Assembly: GCA_934376945.1 (NCBI GenBank)
Contig: CAKRPI010000001.1
Location: 1 to 64,000 of the forward strand
Origin: an uncultured Lachnospiraceae bacterium
GTDB taxonomy: Bacteria > Bacillota > Clostridia > Lachnospirales > Lachnospiraceae
Direction of reading: 5' to 3'
DNA length: 64,000 bases
The notes beneath the pieces were generated by a model. The model saw only the letters and a program-made list of their open reading frames with translations. It had not been told where the DNA came from and did not search any database. Position numbers and translations under genes: made by a program. Each line of letters begins with the position of its first letter. Positions within the stretch are counted from its first letter, which is position 1. This document shows positions 55,125-62,945 of the stretch, in pieces.

Positions 55125-56225
55125 TTACAGAGCTGCCGAATCTGTCATTTTCTGCAGATCCTTCTGTGTATCAATATCCTTCAGCTCACTCAAGGACGAG
55201 GCAGGAACCGTTTTTACCATGGCAGAGTGGGATTGAATGATGAAATTGCCTCCTTTTTTCGGGGGGAGTGTCTTCAGATCCTCAAAAAAGGAGGACGGAA
55301 AAATGACGGGGGATCCAGGAAGATCACCATAGCAGAGTCTCCATATAAAATCTGGATGATTTTCGGCACACAGAAGCAGTGAGCAGATGGATTCCGGAGT
55401 GAGAAGAGGCTGATCGGAAGGAAGAAAAACACAGCGATCAACAGCTCCTCCGATCGCTTCCAGACCAAGCCGTACCATGTCGTTTCGGAATGGAAAATGA
55501 TGAAGCAGAACGGGAACTGCCTGTTTTTGACAGAGCTGCTCGATCTCTTTATGAACCGTAACAACAAGACGTCTGGAAAACAGGTTGTTTGTGACATCGA
55601 GTGCCCATTGGATCAGTGGTTTTCCCTGAAAGCTTTCCAGAAGCTTATTTTTGCCAAAGCGTTTTCCCTGTCCGGAGGCCATGATAATGCAGCCGGCATT
55701 TCCATAGGGCTGATCCAGATCGACAACAAAAGCATCGCTGCGGGATCTTAGTTCGTTTAAAAAAGAAAGATCCTGCTTTCGGATGACCATGAGAACCTGT
55801 TTGTACTTCAGCAAATCCAAAATGGCGTTTTGATAGCAGTGATCCTGTGTTTCAAGATAGCCGATTTCATCAATGGTGATCCATTTGGAAGAGGAATTCA
55901 GGAGGGATTTTAAAAAGCAGGTTCCTTTATCACGGAAAGCTTCCCAGATGGGTTGCATCCGATTTTCCGTACCGGGCTGATCCGGATTAAACCGGCCGAC
56001 CTGAACGGTTTCGCCGGTCTGGTTATTTTTCAGATATACTCCCGTTTGCGGAACAGCCCAGGTAGTCAGGCCTGCCTGCTGCGTTGGAAAAAGGGAATGA
56101 AGAAGTGTGGTTTTTCCGATCCCTCTGTGGCCGGTCAGGATGATATGCTTTTTCTCGCTATTTTGAAAAGATTTCCAGATACAGTTTGCGGTTGGCCTGG
56201 ATACAGGCATCACGGTATTGTTCAT
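55125..56225 (-). CDS. fusion of P-loop NTPase (THEP1-like) and MobA/MocA-like nucleotidyltransferase
   Basis: The 366-residue protein has two parts. Residues about 25-175 hold a P loop LTGHRGIGKTTLLHSLF, and WITIDEIGYLETQD for Walker B, as in THEP1-type nucleotide phosphatases. Residues about 180-360 are a MobA/MocA-like nucleotidyltransferase: GCIIMASGQGKRFGKNKLLESFQGKPLIQW and FLPSDQPLLTPESI. The second part likely attaches CMP or GMP to molybdopterin for the neighbouring hydroxylase; the role of the first part is unknown. The start overlaps the ModE-like gene by 68 bases; the ATG at 56210 is an alternative. Last gene of the molybdenum operon. Confidence 0.78.
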   Translation of the reverse strand: MNNTVMPVSRPTANCIWKSFQNSEKKHIILTGHRGIGKTTLLHSLFPTQQAGLTTWAVPQTGVYLKNNQTGETVQVGRFNPDQPGTENRMQPIWEAFRDKGTCFLKSLLNSSSKWITIDEIGYLETQDHCYQNAILDLLKYKQVLMVIRKQDLSFLNELRSRSDAFVVDLDQPYGNAGCIIMASGQGKRFGKNKLLESFQGKPLIQWALDVTNNLFSRRLVVTVHKEIEQLCQKQAVPVLLHHFPFRNDMVRLGLEAIGGAVDRCVFLPSDQPLLTPESICSLLLCAENHPDFIWRLCYGDLPGSPVIFPSSFFEDLKTLPPKKGGNFIIQSHSAMVKTVPASSLSELKDIDTQKDLQKMTDSAAL

Positions 56226-56493
56226 ATTTCTTCAGCCATTCCTTTCCTTCCTCTGTAAGGGTGCTTCCACCGCCGGACTTTCCGCCGGCACTGCGCTTTG
56301 TCAGTGGAAAACCGAGTGCTTTTTCAGCATTTCGTACCATTCGGAGCGCTTTCGTATAGGCAAGCCCCATGGAAATGGAAGCGGAACGAAGGGATCCGGT
56401 TTCGCAAACAGCGCATAGCAGGCGATACGGTCCCTCACCAAAAAATTTTTCATCATTATCATCAAAAAATATGATTTTTGTAACTGCTTTCAT
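56158..56493 (-). CDS. ModE-like winged-helix regulator (DNA-binding domain only)
   Basis: The 111-residue protein matches the N-terminal domain of ModE: GPYRLLCAVCETGSLRSASISMGLAYTKALRMVRNAEKALGFPLTKRSAGGKSGGGSTLTEEG. The molybdate-binding domain of full ModE is absent, so any metal response would come from elsewhere. It starts by an ATGA overlap with the ATPase gene. It likely controls this operon or the divergent hydroxylase operon (inference). Confidence 0.85.
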   Translation of the reverse strand: MKAVTKIIFFDDNDEKFFGEGPYRLLCAVCETGSLRSASISMGLAYTKALRMVRNAEKALGFPLTKRSAGGKSGGGSTLTEEGKEWLKKYEQYRDACIQANRKLYLEIFSK

Positions 56494-57284
56494 GAAATAT
56501 CCTCCTTCATCATGATAAGCTGCTTTTTTTTGCTGCGGTTCATAAGAACAGAGATACTGACCGTACCGTATACTTCAGAAAGCAGACGTTCCATCCTGGA
56601 AATCGGAGTTCTGTCAGGTTCTATGATACCGGAAAGCCTGGAGTTAGACAGTACGAGCAGTGTATCGCAGTAGTTCAGTGCCAGAGAAGAATCGTGAAGT
56701 GTTACCAGAGCAGAGGCCTGATTTTTGCTGATATAGCTGCGCAGAAGCTCCATGGCCTGATAACGCAGACGAAAATCAAGTGCACTTTCCGGTTCGTCTA
56801 AAAGCAGGAGCCTTCGTTTTCCTGCGAACGTACGGGCAAGCAGAACGAGCTGCTTTTGCCCTTCACTAAGATGCTGAAAATTTTCGTCCTTTCGGTGGGC
56901 AAGTCCTACCATCGAAAGTGCATGGAGTGCTTCTTCTTTCATCTGTCTGCTGGGCTGCTGTAAAAGTTTCAGATCCGGATTAAATCCCATGAGAACCACA
57001 TCAAGAAGTGTTAAGTCAATGGATATGCTGCTTCTTTGCGGGATGTATCCGCAAAGGCCGGAAAGTGTCCTGGCAGAAAGCGTTTCCAGCATTTGTCCTT
57101 CGATAAAGCAGCTTCCGCGATGCGCAAGAAGATTTGCGGTTGCTTTGAGCAGAGTTGTTTTTCCACATCCGTTCGGACCGAGGACACCTGTTACTTTTCC
57201 GGCTTCAATAGAAAAGCTGATATCTTTTATGATGTCTTTTCCTGCGTATCCGGCAGAAAGGTTATTTACGATTAAAAGATTCAT
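56490..57284 (-). CDS. ABC transporter ATP-binding protein (FecE type)
   Basis: The 264-residue ATPase has Walker A GPNGCGKTTLLKA, signature LSEGQKQLVLLARTFAG and Walker B LLLLDEPESALD. It belongs to the iron-chelate/B12-type subfamily, but the surrounding molybdenum genes suggest a MolC-like part of a molybdate or tungstate importer. ATGA overlap with the permease stop fixes the start at 57284. It also overlaps the ModE-like gene by 4 bases. Confidence 0.88.
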   Translation of the reverse strand: MNLLIVNNLSAGYAGKDIIKDISFSIEAGKVTGVLGPNGCGKTTLLKATANLLAHRGSCFIEGQMLETLSARTLSGLCGYIPQRSSISIDLTLLDVVLMGFNPDLKLLQQPSRQMKEEALHALSMVGLAHRKDENFQHLSEGQKQLVLLARTFAGKRRLLLLDEPESALDFRLRYQAMELLRSYISKNQASALVTLHDSSLALNYCDTLLVLSNSRLSGIIEPDRTPISRMERLLSEVYGTVSISVLMNRSKKKQLIMMKEDIS

Positions 57285-58258
57285 CGGGCACGTTCTCTCC
57301 TTAAGCACAGACTGATTAAAAACGGGGCTCCAAGCAGGCTGGTAAAAATACTGACGGGCAGCTCAGTGGATGCTATGCTTCTGGCAAGAAGATCACCAAG
57401 TGTTAACAGACAGCCGCCAAGTATTCCGCTTAAGATCATGGTAGATAGCCGGTTATTTTTCAACAGGAGCCGGGCACCATGCGGAGCGAGAAGGGAGAGG
57501 AAGCTGATCAGACCGGTCATGCTGATGACGCTTGAGGTTGCCAGGGTTGCAGTTAAAAGGACAACGAGGCGAATACGGGATACATTTACACCGAGCAGAG
57601 CGCCTTCCTGATCATCCAAAGAGAGCAGGATGATCTGCCTGTACAGCAGGAACAGGGCAGCCAGACAGATCAGGCACAAAAGGATATTTCCGCCGATGGA
57701 ATAAAGGCTGATTCCGTTCAGACTTCCCATGATCCAATATTCGATGGATGCGAGCTGCTTTTCAGGATCAGCCGTTAATTTCAGGCAAACAAGTACAGTC
57801 TGTGACAGACTGTGAACGGCAATTCCTGCAAGAACGATGCTCCGTCCGTCTTTGGAAGAAGAAAGGGATGAGAGAATCAGGACAAGAATCACACAACAAA
57901 TAGCCCCTGCAAAAGCAGAGGCTGTGATGGCCATGGTACCGGTCAGAAAGAGAATACCAAATGCGGCGCCGGCACTTGCTCCAGATGATACGCCAATGAT
58001 ATCAGGGGATGCTAAGGGGTTTCGAAAAACGGTCTGATAAACAAAACCGGTTACGCCAAGAACAAAGCCTCCGATGGCTCCGATGATTGCCCTGCTTGCA
58101 CGAAGAGTCAGAAATACACGCCATTGCAGGGCATCTCCGGATAAAAGCCCGGACAACGTCAGGGGGTATTTTCCAACAAAGAAAGAACAGATCGTCAAAA
58201 TGCCAAGCAGGATGATGCCGGCTGTGAGAAATAAGATTTTTTTAGTTCTGAATTCCAT
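57281..58258 (-). CDS. ABC transporter permease, FecCD family (MolB-like)
   Basis: The 325-residue protein has about nine hydrophobic segments and the family motif [26 protein letters not shown], plus [18 protein letters not shown] in the loop contacting the ATPase (usual form GFVGLIVPH). The start is uncertain: ATGs at 58258 and 58270 both overlap the end of the binding-protein gene; I chose the one with less overlap. Confidence 0.88.
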   Translation of the reverse strand: MEFRTKKILFLTAGIILLGILTICSFFVGKYPLTLSGLLSGDALQWRVFLTLRASRAIIGAIGGFVLGVTGFVYQTVFRNPLASPDIIGVSSGASAGAAFGILFLTGTMAITASAFAGAICCVILVLILSSLSSSKDGRSIVLAGIAVHSLSQTVLVCLKLTADPEKQLASIEYWIMGSLNGISLYSIGGNILLCLICLAALFLLYRQIILLSLDDQEGALLGVNVSRIRLVVLLTATLATSSVISMTGLISFLSLLAPHGARLLLKNNRLSTMILSGILGGCLLTLGDLLARSIASTELPVSIFTSLLGAPFLISLCLRRERAR

Positions 58259-59246
58259 AGAAGGTTTCATAAAAGGCTGTCTTTTCTTCTATATAGGTGT
58301 CCGGTGTTACCTGCTCCGGATGAAGAATTCCTGCGAGCCAGACGGATGCAAGAACGCTTGCCGGAACCGGGCTGTCCAGTGCTTCCACATCGCCCGGAAT
58401 AGCATATACCTGGTTGTTTTTTACTGCACTGCAGTCCTTAAGGTTTGCATCGTTCAAAACATCGTCAACGGTATAATCGGCATCGGATGCAAGAATAATG
58501 TAAGACGGATCCCAGGCAAGGAGCTGCTCGTAGCTGATTTCTGCCCAGTAGGTATCAGAAATTTCAGAAGCGACATTTTTTCCACCGGCCAGTTTAATGA
58601 TGTCAGACTGGTACATTGCTTCGCCTGCGGTGGAAAGAAGAGAGGAATTTCCTGCCAGATAAACATCTGGTGTTTCCACGTCAGAGAGAGCATCTGAAAG
58701 CATGGTTTTTTGTTCATCAATATATGCCAGGAGTTTGTCTGCTTCTTCTTTTGTGTTTGTTGCGTCAGAAACGATTGTGATCATTTCTGTTAAAAGATCC
58801 TGACTTTCCGGGTTTACAAGTAGCACCGGAATCTGGAGTTCTGTTAAGCTCTGTGCGGCATCCTTTAATTTTAAAGGCAAAATAACGAGATCAGGGGAAA
58901 GAGAAGCACACGTTTCCAGATCGAATTCCTTTGCAGTACCGACGTTTGGAAGATCCAGGAGCGCAGGCGCAGCAAGCTTGTAAACAGGGCGTTTGCCGGC
59001 CTTGGCTTCAATGCCGACCATTTTATCCTGCAGACCAAGTGCGATCAGAAGACTTGACGGAATATAATAGCCGCTTACAATTTTTTCCGGTTCTTTTTCG
59101 ATGGTGACTTCACGACCTGCCTGATCCGTGATGGTGATGGGATAGGTGGTTTCAGATGCTGCTGCGAAGACACCAGTTCCGATGACGGACAGAAGCATCA
59201 GGCTGATAAGTGCCGTGGATAAAAGTCTGTTAAGTGTTATTTTCAT
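58242..59246 (-). CDS. ABC transporter substrate-binding protein (MolA/FecB-like)
   Basis: The 334-residue exported protein starts with a signal peptide (1-30, ending near FAAASETT) and continues as a two-lobe class III binding protein: [44 protein letters not shown], and [28 protein letters not shown]. There is no lipobox Cys, which is unusual for a Gram-positive binding protein. In context molybdate or tungstate is the best guess for the ligand, but siderophore-type ligands are possible. First gene of the operon. Confidence 0.85.
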   Translation of the reverse strand: MKITLNRLLSTALISLMLLSVIGTGVFAAASETTYPITITDQAGREVTIEKEPEKIVSGYYIPSSLLIALGLQDKMVGIEAKAGKRPVYKLAAPALLDLPNVGTAKEFDLETCASLSPDLVILPLKLKDAAQSLTELQIPVLLVNPESQDLLTEMITIVSDATNTKEEADKLLAYIDEQKTMLSDALSDVETPDVYLAGNSSLLSTAGEAMYQSDIIKLAGGKNVASEISDTYWAEISYEQLLAWDPSYIILASDADYTVDDVLNDANLKDCSAVKNNQVYAIPGDVEALDSPVPASVLASVWLAGILHPEQVTPDTYIEEKTAFYETFYGIQN

Positions 59247-59285
59247 AAGTAGCTCCTTTCGTTATACATGAAATAATACAACGCT

Positions 59286-59314
59286 ATTGTAGCAAAGTGT
59301 CTTTTCAAAGGCAA
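59286..59314 (-). promoter_or_regulatory. promoter for the molybdenum-uptake operon
   Basis: On the minus strand TTGCCT (59314-59309) and TACAAT (59291-59286) are separated by 17 bases, 40 bases before the binding-protein ATG. Confidence 0.6.
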
Positions 59315-59330
59315 GCGGTTTTATTATAAT
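59302..59330 (+). promoter_or_regulatory. promoter for the molybdenum hydroxylase operon
   Basis: TTTTCA at 59302-59307 and a perfect TATAAT at 59325-59330 are separated by 17 bases. It overlaps the divergent promoter, so a single bound regulator, for example the ModE-like protein, could block both. Confidence 0.5.
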
Positions 59331-59371
59331 ACCTTTGGAAATGTGGGAAAAACAGCGAAAGGGAGCTTTTT

Positions 59372-60160
59372 ATGGTAACAATTCAAAAGTACATACGTGC
59401 GAAAAGCCTGGAAGAGGCTTATGAACAAAATCAGAAAAGAAGCAGCTGTATTATCGGAGGAATGCTGTGGATCAAAATGCAGAGCCGGAGAATTCCGACG
59501 GTGATCGATCTTTGTGATCTTGGGCTTGACAAAATTGAAGAAAACGAGGAAGAGTTTTCGATTGGAGCAATGGTTTCGCTTCGCCAGTTGGAGCTTCATG
59601 AGGGGCTTAATGAATATACGCATGGTGCAGTAAGAAATGCGGTGAAAGATATTGTGGGCGTTCAGTTCAGAAATCTTGCAACTGCAGGCGGAAGCATCTG
59701 GGGACGTTTTGGATTTTCTGATGTTCTGACCATTTTTCTGGTTATGGATACTTATGTAGAGCTGTTTCATGGCGGTGTGATTCCTCTGAGTGAATTTGTA
59801 AACCGAAAACAGGATCGGGATATTCTGGTTCGGATCATTGTGAAGAAAACAGCAGGATGCTTTGCTTATCTGTCTGTGCGGAACCAAAGCACCGATTTCC
59901 CGGTGCTTGCATGTGCGGCTGCCTGCGTGGAGGGAGAATATCGGCTCACCGTAGGGGCAAGACCGGCAAGAGCGATGCTGCTTTTGGATGAAGAAAAGCT
60001 TCTGCATGGAGGTCTTGATCCGGATTCAGTAAAAGCATTTGCAAGATGGGCATCAAACAGAATTCCGACAGGAAGCAATCTGCGCGGCAGTGCAGAGTAT
60101 CGTACCCGGCTTGTCCGTGTGCTGACAGAACGGTTATTAAAGAAATTAAAGGAGGAGTAG
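59372..60160 (+). CDS. molybdenum hydroxylase FAD-binding subunit
   Basis: The 262-residue subunit belongs to the XdhB/CoxM type. FAD-contact segments are present in altered form: SSCIIGGMLWIKM near residue 29 and VGVQFRNLATAGGSIWGRF near residue 94 (usual form RNxATxGGN). It would pass electrons from the [2Fe-2S] subunit to FAD and on to NAD or another acceptor. Two bases separate its stop from the next ATG. Confidence 0.88.
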   Translation: MVTIQKYIRAKSLEEAYEQNQKRSSCIIGGMLWIKMQSRRIPTVIDLCDLGLDKIEENEEEFSIGAMVSLRQLELHEGLNEYTHGAVRNAVKDIVGVQFRNLATAGGSIWGRFGFSDVLTIFLVMDTYVELFHGGVIPLSEFVNRKQDRDILVRIIVKKTAGCFAYLSVRNQSTDFPVLACAAACVEGEYRLTVGARPARAMLLLDEEKLLHGGLDPDSVKAFARWASNRIPTGSNLRGSAEYRTRLVRVLTERLLKKLKEE

Positions 60161-60162
60161 GA

Positions 60163-60648
60163 ATGGAAGTCTGTATAAAAGTAAACGGAAGGATGATCAC
60201 GGAACAGATCGAACCGGATCTGCTGCTGATTGATTTCCTGCGCAGGCACGGCTGCTTCAGTGTAAAACGTGGCTGTGAAACTGCAAACTGCGGTTTGTGT
60301 ACGGTCCTTATGGATGAGATTCCGGTCCTCTCCTGCTCGGTTCTGGCGGCAAGAGCAGATGGGCATAAAGTGGAAACACTGGAGGGCCTGCAAAAAGAGG
60401 CGGAAGATTTTATTGGATTTATTGCGGCTCAGGGAGCAGACCAGTGTGGATTCTGTAATCCGGGGTTTGTAATGAATACAATTGCGTTACTGAGAGAAAA
60501 TCCGGAGCCGACCGATGATGAGATACGGGCATACCTTGCCGGAAATCTTTGCAGATGCTCCGGCTATGAAGGCCAGCTTAGAGGAATCCGCAATTATCTA
60601 AACAGCAGGGAGAAGAAAGGGGACATTGATGGAACACAGGAAATATAA
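60163..60648 (+). CDS. molybdenum hydroxylase [2Fe-2S] subunit
   Basis: The 161-residue subunit has both clusters: the plant-ferredoxin type in GCETANCGLCTVLMDEIPVLSC and the helical type in QCGFCNPGFVMNT with LCRCSGYEG. The ATG at 60163 has GGAGGAG 4-9 bases upstream. It overlaps the Mo-subunit gene by 20 bases. Confidence 0.94.
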   Translation: MEVCIKVNGRMITEQIEPDLLLIDFLRRHGCFSVKRGCETANCGLCTVLMDEIPVLSCSVLAARADGHKVETLEGLQKEAEDFIGFIAAQGADQCGFCNPGFVMNTIALLRENPEPTDDEIRAYLAGNLCRCSGYEGQLRGIRNYLNSREKKGDIDGTQEI

Positions 60649-62932
60649 TGCAATCAATCGATCGGTTCCAAAGAAGGATGCAAGGCAGCTTCTTCTGGGA
60701 AAGCCGGTTTACGTTGATGACATTACAGGGAACGCCCTGGTAGTGAAGCTTTTGAGAAGTCCGCATGCAAATGCAATGATCCTGGAAATCAACAGCTCGG
60801 CGGCACGTAAGGTTCCGGGCGTTGTTGATATTTATACCTGGGAGGATGTGCCGCAGCAGCGTTTTGCGATTGCCGGCCAGACATATCCGGAGCCGTCTCC
60901 TTACGACCGGCTGATCCTGGATCGTCATGTGCGCTTTGCAGGAGACGTGGTTGCCATTGTTGCGGCGGAAGATGAAAAGGCTGCTTTAAAGGCAATGAAG
61001 CTGATTAAGGTAAAATACGAGGTCCTGGATGCGATTCTGGACTTTCATGAGTCGAAGGACAGTAAGATTCTCGTACATCCGGAGAAAGACTGGTTCCCGC
61101 CGGTAGATGTGGGGGGAGATGCCGGACGTAATCTGGTTGCAAGCGAAACCGGGGGAGATGGGGATATTGATGCAGTGATGGCTGATTGTGAAGAGGTACT
61201 TGATCATGCTTATCATATGAAGTCGTTCAATCAGGCTATGATGGAGACGTTTCGTACGTATACAGGCTTCGACCGGTATGGAAGACTGCATGTTATCTCT
61301 TCGACACAAATCGTTTTCCATGTGCGCAGGATTCTTTCAAGGGCCCTTGGAATTCCAAAGAGCAGGATTCGTGTGGAAAAGCCGCGGATCGGAGGCGGGT
61401 TCGGTGCAAAGCAGACGGCAGTCTGCGAGGTTTATCCGGCATTCGTAACGCTGAAAACGGGACGCCCTGCCAAGCTGATCTTTACAAGAAAGGAAAGCCA
61501 GATTGCCGGTTCGCCGCGCCATGAAATGGAGGTTCGGGTGCGTCTTGGTGCAGGGAAAGACGGACATATCCGCGGACTTGATCTTTATACTCTTTCAAAT
61601 ACCGGTGCTTATGGAGAACATGGACCGACTACGGTAGGATTGAGCGGGCATAAATCCATTCCGCTGTATACGGGAGGTCTTGAGGCATTCCGGTTTGGCT
61701 TTGATGTCGTCTATACCAATACGATGGCAGCCGGTGCGTACCGTGGGTACGGTGCAACACAGGGAATCTTTGCTCTTGAGAGTGCAGTAAATGAGCTTGC
61801 GGAGAAGCTTGGGATCGATCCGACGGTGATCCGGGAGAAAAATATGCTCCGCGAGGGAATGAAAATGCCGGCTTATTACGGAGAGACGGCAAATGCCTGT
61901 GCACTGGACCGGTGTATGGCAAGGTGCAGGAAATTATTCCACTGGGACGAAAAATATCCGGTCCGTGAAATGGGTGACGGAAAGGTGCGGGCGGCCGGTG
62001 TGGCAATGGCAATGCAGGGCTCCTGTATTTCAAATGTCGATGTAGGCTCTGCAACGGTGAAGCTGGCAGATGATGGAACATTTAATCTGATCATCGGTGC
62101 CGCGGATATGGGTACCGGCTGCGATACGATTCTTGCTCAGATGGTGGCAGAATGTATGGACTGCTCAGTGGATGACGTGGCTGTGTTTGGAGCAGATACG
62201 GATGCATCTCCGTATGATTCCGGTTCTTACGCTTCCTCTACAACGTATATTACAGGAAAGGCCGTTGAACTTGCATGTGCACAGTTAAAGACAAAGCTGT
62301 GTGCAATTGCCGCAGGAATGCTTGGGTGCAGTCCGGAGGAGATGTGTTTTGAGGATGGCAGGGTACGCCGGATCAATACGGATCAGAGCGTTTCACTGGC
62401 AGAGATCAGTGTCAAAGAGCAGGTGGCAAATGATATTGCAGCAGTTGCCACAGCATCGCATTCCTCGCCGGTATCCCCGCCGCCGTATATGGTTGGAATG
62501 GTGGAAATAGAGCTTGACCGATATACAGGAGTGGTAAAGATTCTTGACTATGTCGCAGTGGTTGACTGTGGAATCGCAATCAATCCTGCTCTGGCGCGGA
62601 TTCAGACCGAGGGAGGCATTGTACAGGGAATCGGGCATACGTTGTTTGAAAATATTACGTATGACAGAACAGGACGCCCGATCGAGTCTGGTTTTATGCA
62701 GTATAAAATTCCGACCCGTCTCGATATGGGGCATCTTCGCGTGGAATTTGAAAACAGCTATGAGCCGACTGGGCCATTTGGAGCAAAGTCCATCGGTGAA
62801 ATTGTAATCAATACTCCGGCACCCGCAATTGCGCATGCAATTTACCGGGCAACAGGAGTATGGCACAGAGAGCTTCCGATTACACCGGAAAAGATTCTGA
62901 TGTCTATGTCAGAAAAAGATGCAGAACTATGA
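60629..62932 (+). CDS. molybdenum hydroxylase catalytic subunit (xanthine dehydrogenase type)
   Basis: The 767-residue subunit holds the molybdopterin cofactor. Seen: KKDARQLLLGKPVYVDDI at the start, GGGFGAKQTAVCEVYPAFV, AYRGYGATQGIFALES (AFRGFG in animal xanthine dehydrogenase), MGTGCDTILAQM, and the C-terminal PTGPFGAKSIGEIVINTPAPAI that carries the catalytic Glu. The CO-dehydrogenase Cys motif is absent. The adjacent purine permease suggests hypoxanthine, xanthine or another purine as substrate; nicotinate-type substrates are not excluded. The ATG at 60629 has AGGGGA 5 bases upstream. Confidence 0.9.
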   Translation: MEHRKYNAINRSVPKKDARQLLLGKPVYVDDITGNALVVKLLRSPHANAMILEINSSAARKVPGVVDIYTWEDVPQQRFAIAGQTYPEPSPYDRLILDRHVRFAGDVVAIVAAEDEKAALKAMKLIKVKYEVLDAILDFHESKDSKILVHPEKDWFPPVDVGGDAGRNLVASETGGDGDIDAVMADCEEVLDHAYHMKSFNQAMMETFRTYTGFDRYGRLHVISSTQIVFHVRRILSRALGIPKSRIRVEKPRIGGGFGAKQTAVCEVYPAFVTLKTGRPAKLIFTRKESQIAGSPRHEMEVRVRLGAGKDGHIRGLDLYTLSNTGAYGEHGPTTVGLSGHKSIPLYTGGLEAFRFGFDVVYTNTMAAGAYRGYGATQGIFALESAVNELAEKLGIDPTVIREKNMLREGMKMPAYYGETANACALDRCMARCRKLFHWDEKYPVREMGDGKVRAAGVAMAMQGSCISNVDVGSATVKLADDGTFNLIIGAADMGTGCDTILAQMVAECMDCSVDDVAVFGADTDASPYDSGSYASSTTYITGKAVELACAQLKTKLCAIAAGMLGCSPEEMCFEDGRVRRINTDQSVSLAEISVKEQVANDIAAVATASHSSPVSPPPYMVGMVEIELDRYTGVVKILDYVAVVDCGIAINPALARIQTEGGIVQGIGHTLFENITYDRTGRPIESGFMQYKIPTRLDMGHLRVEFENSYEPTGPFGAKSIGEIVINTPAPAIAHAIYRATGVWHRELPITPEKILMSMSEKDAEL

Positions 62933-62945
62933 GGAGAGAAAACGA

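Noticed and set aside
60629-62932. Carbon monoxide dehydrogenase large subunit
   Set aside because: The active-site Cys loop of CO dehydrogenase is absent; the AYRGYG segment and adjacent purine permease fit the xanthine dehydrogenase group.
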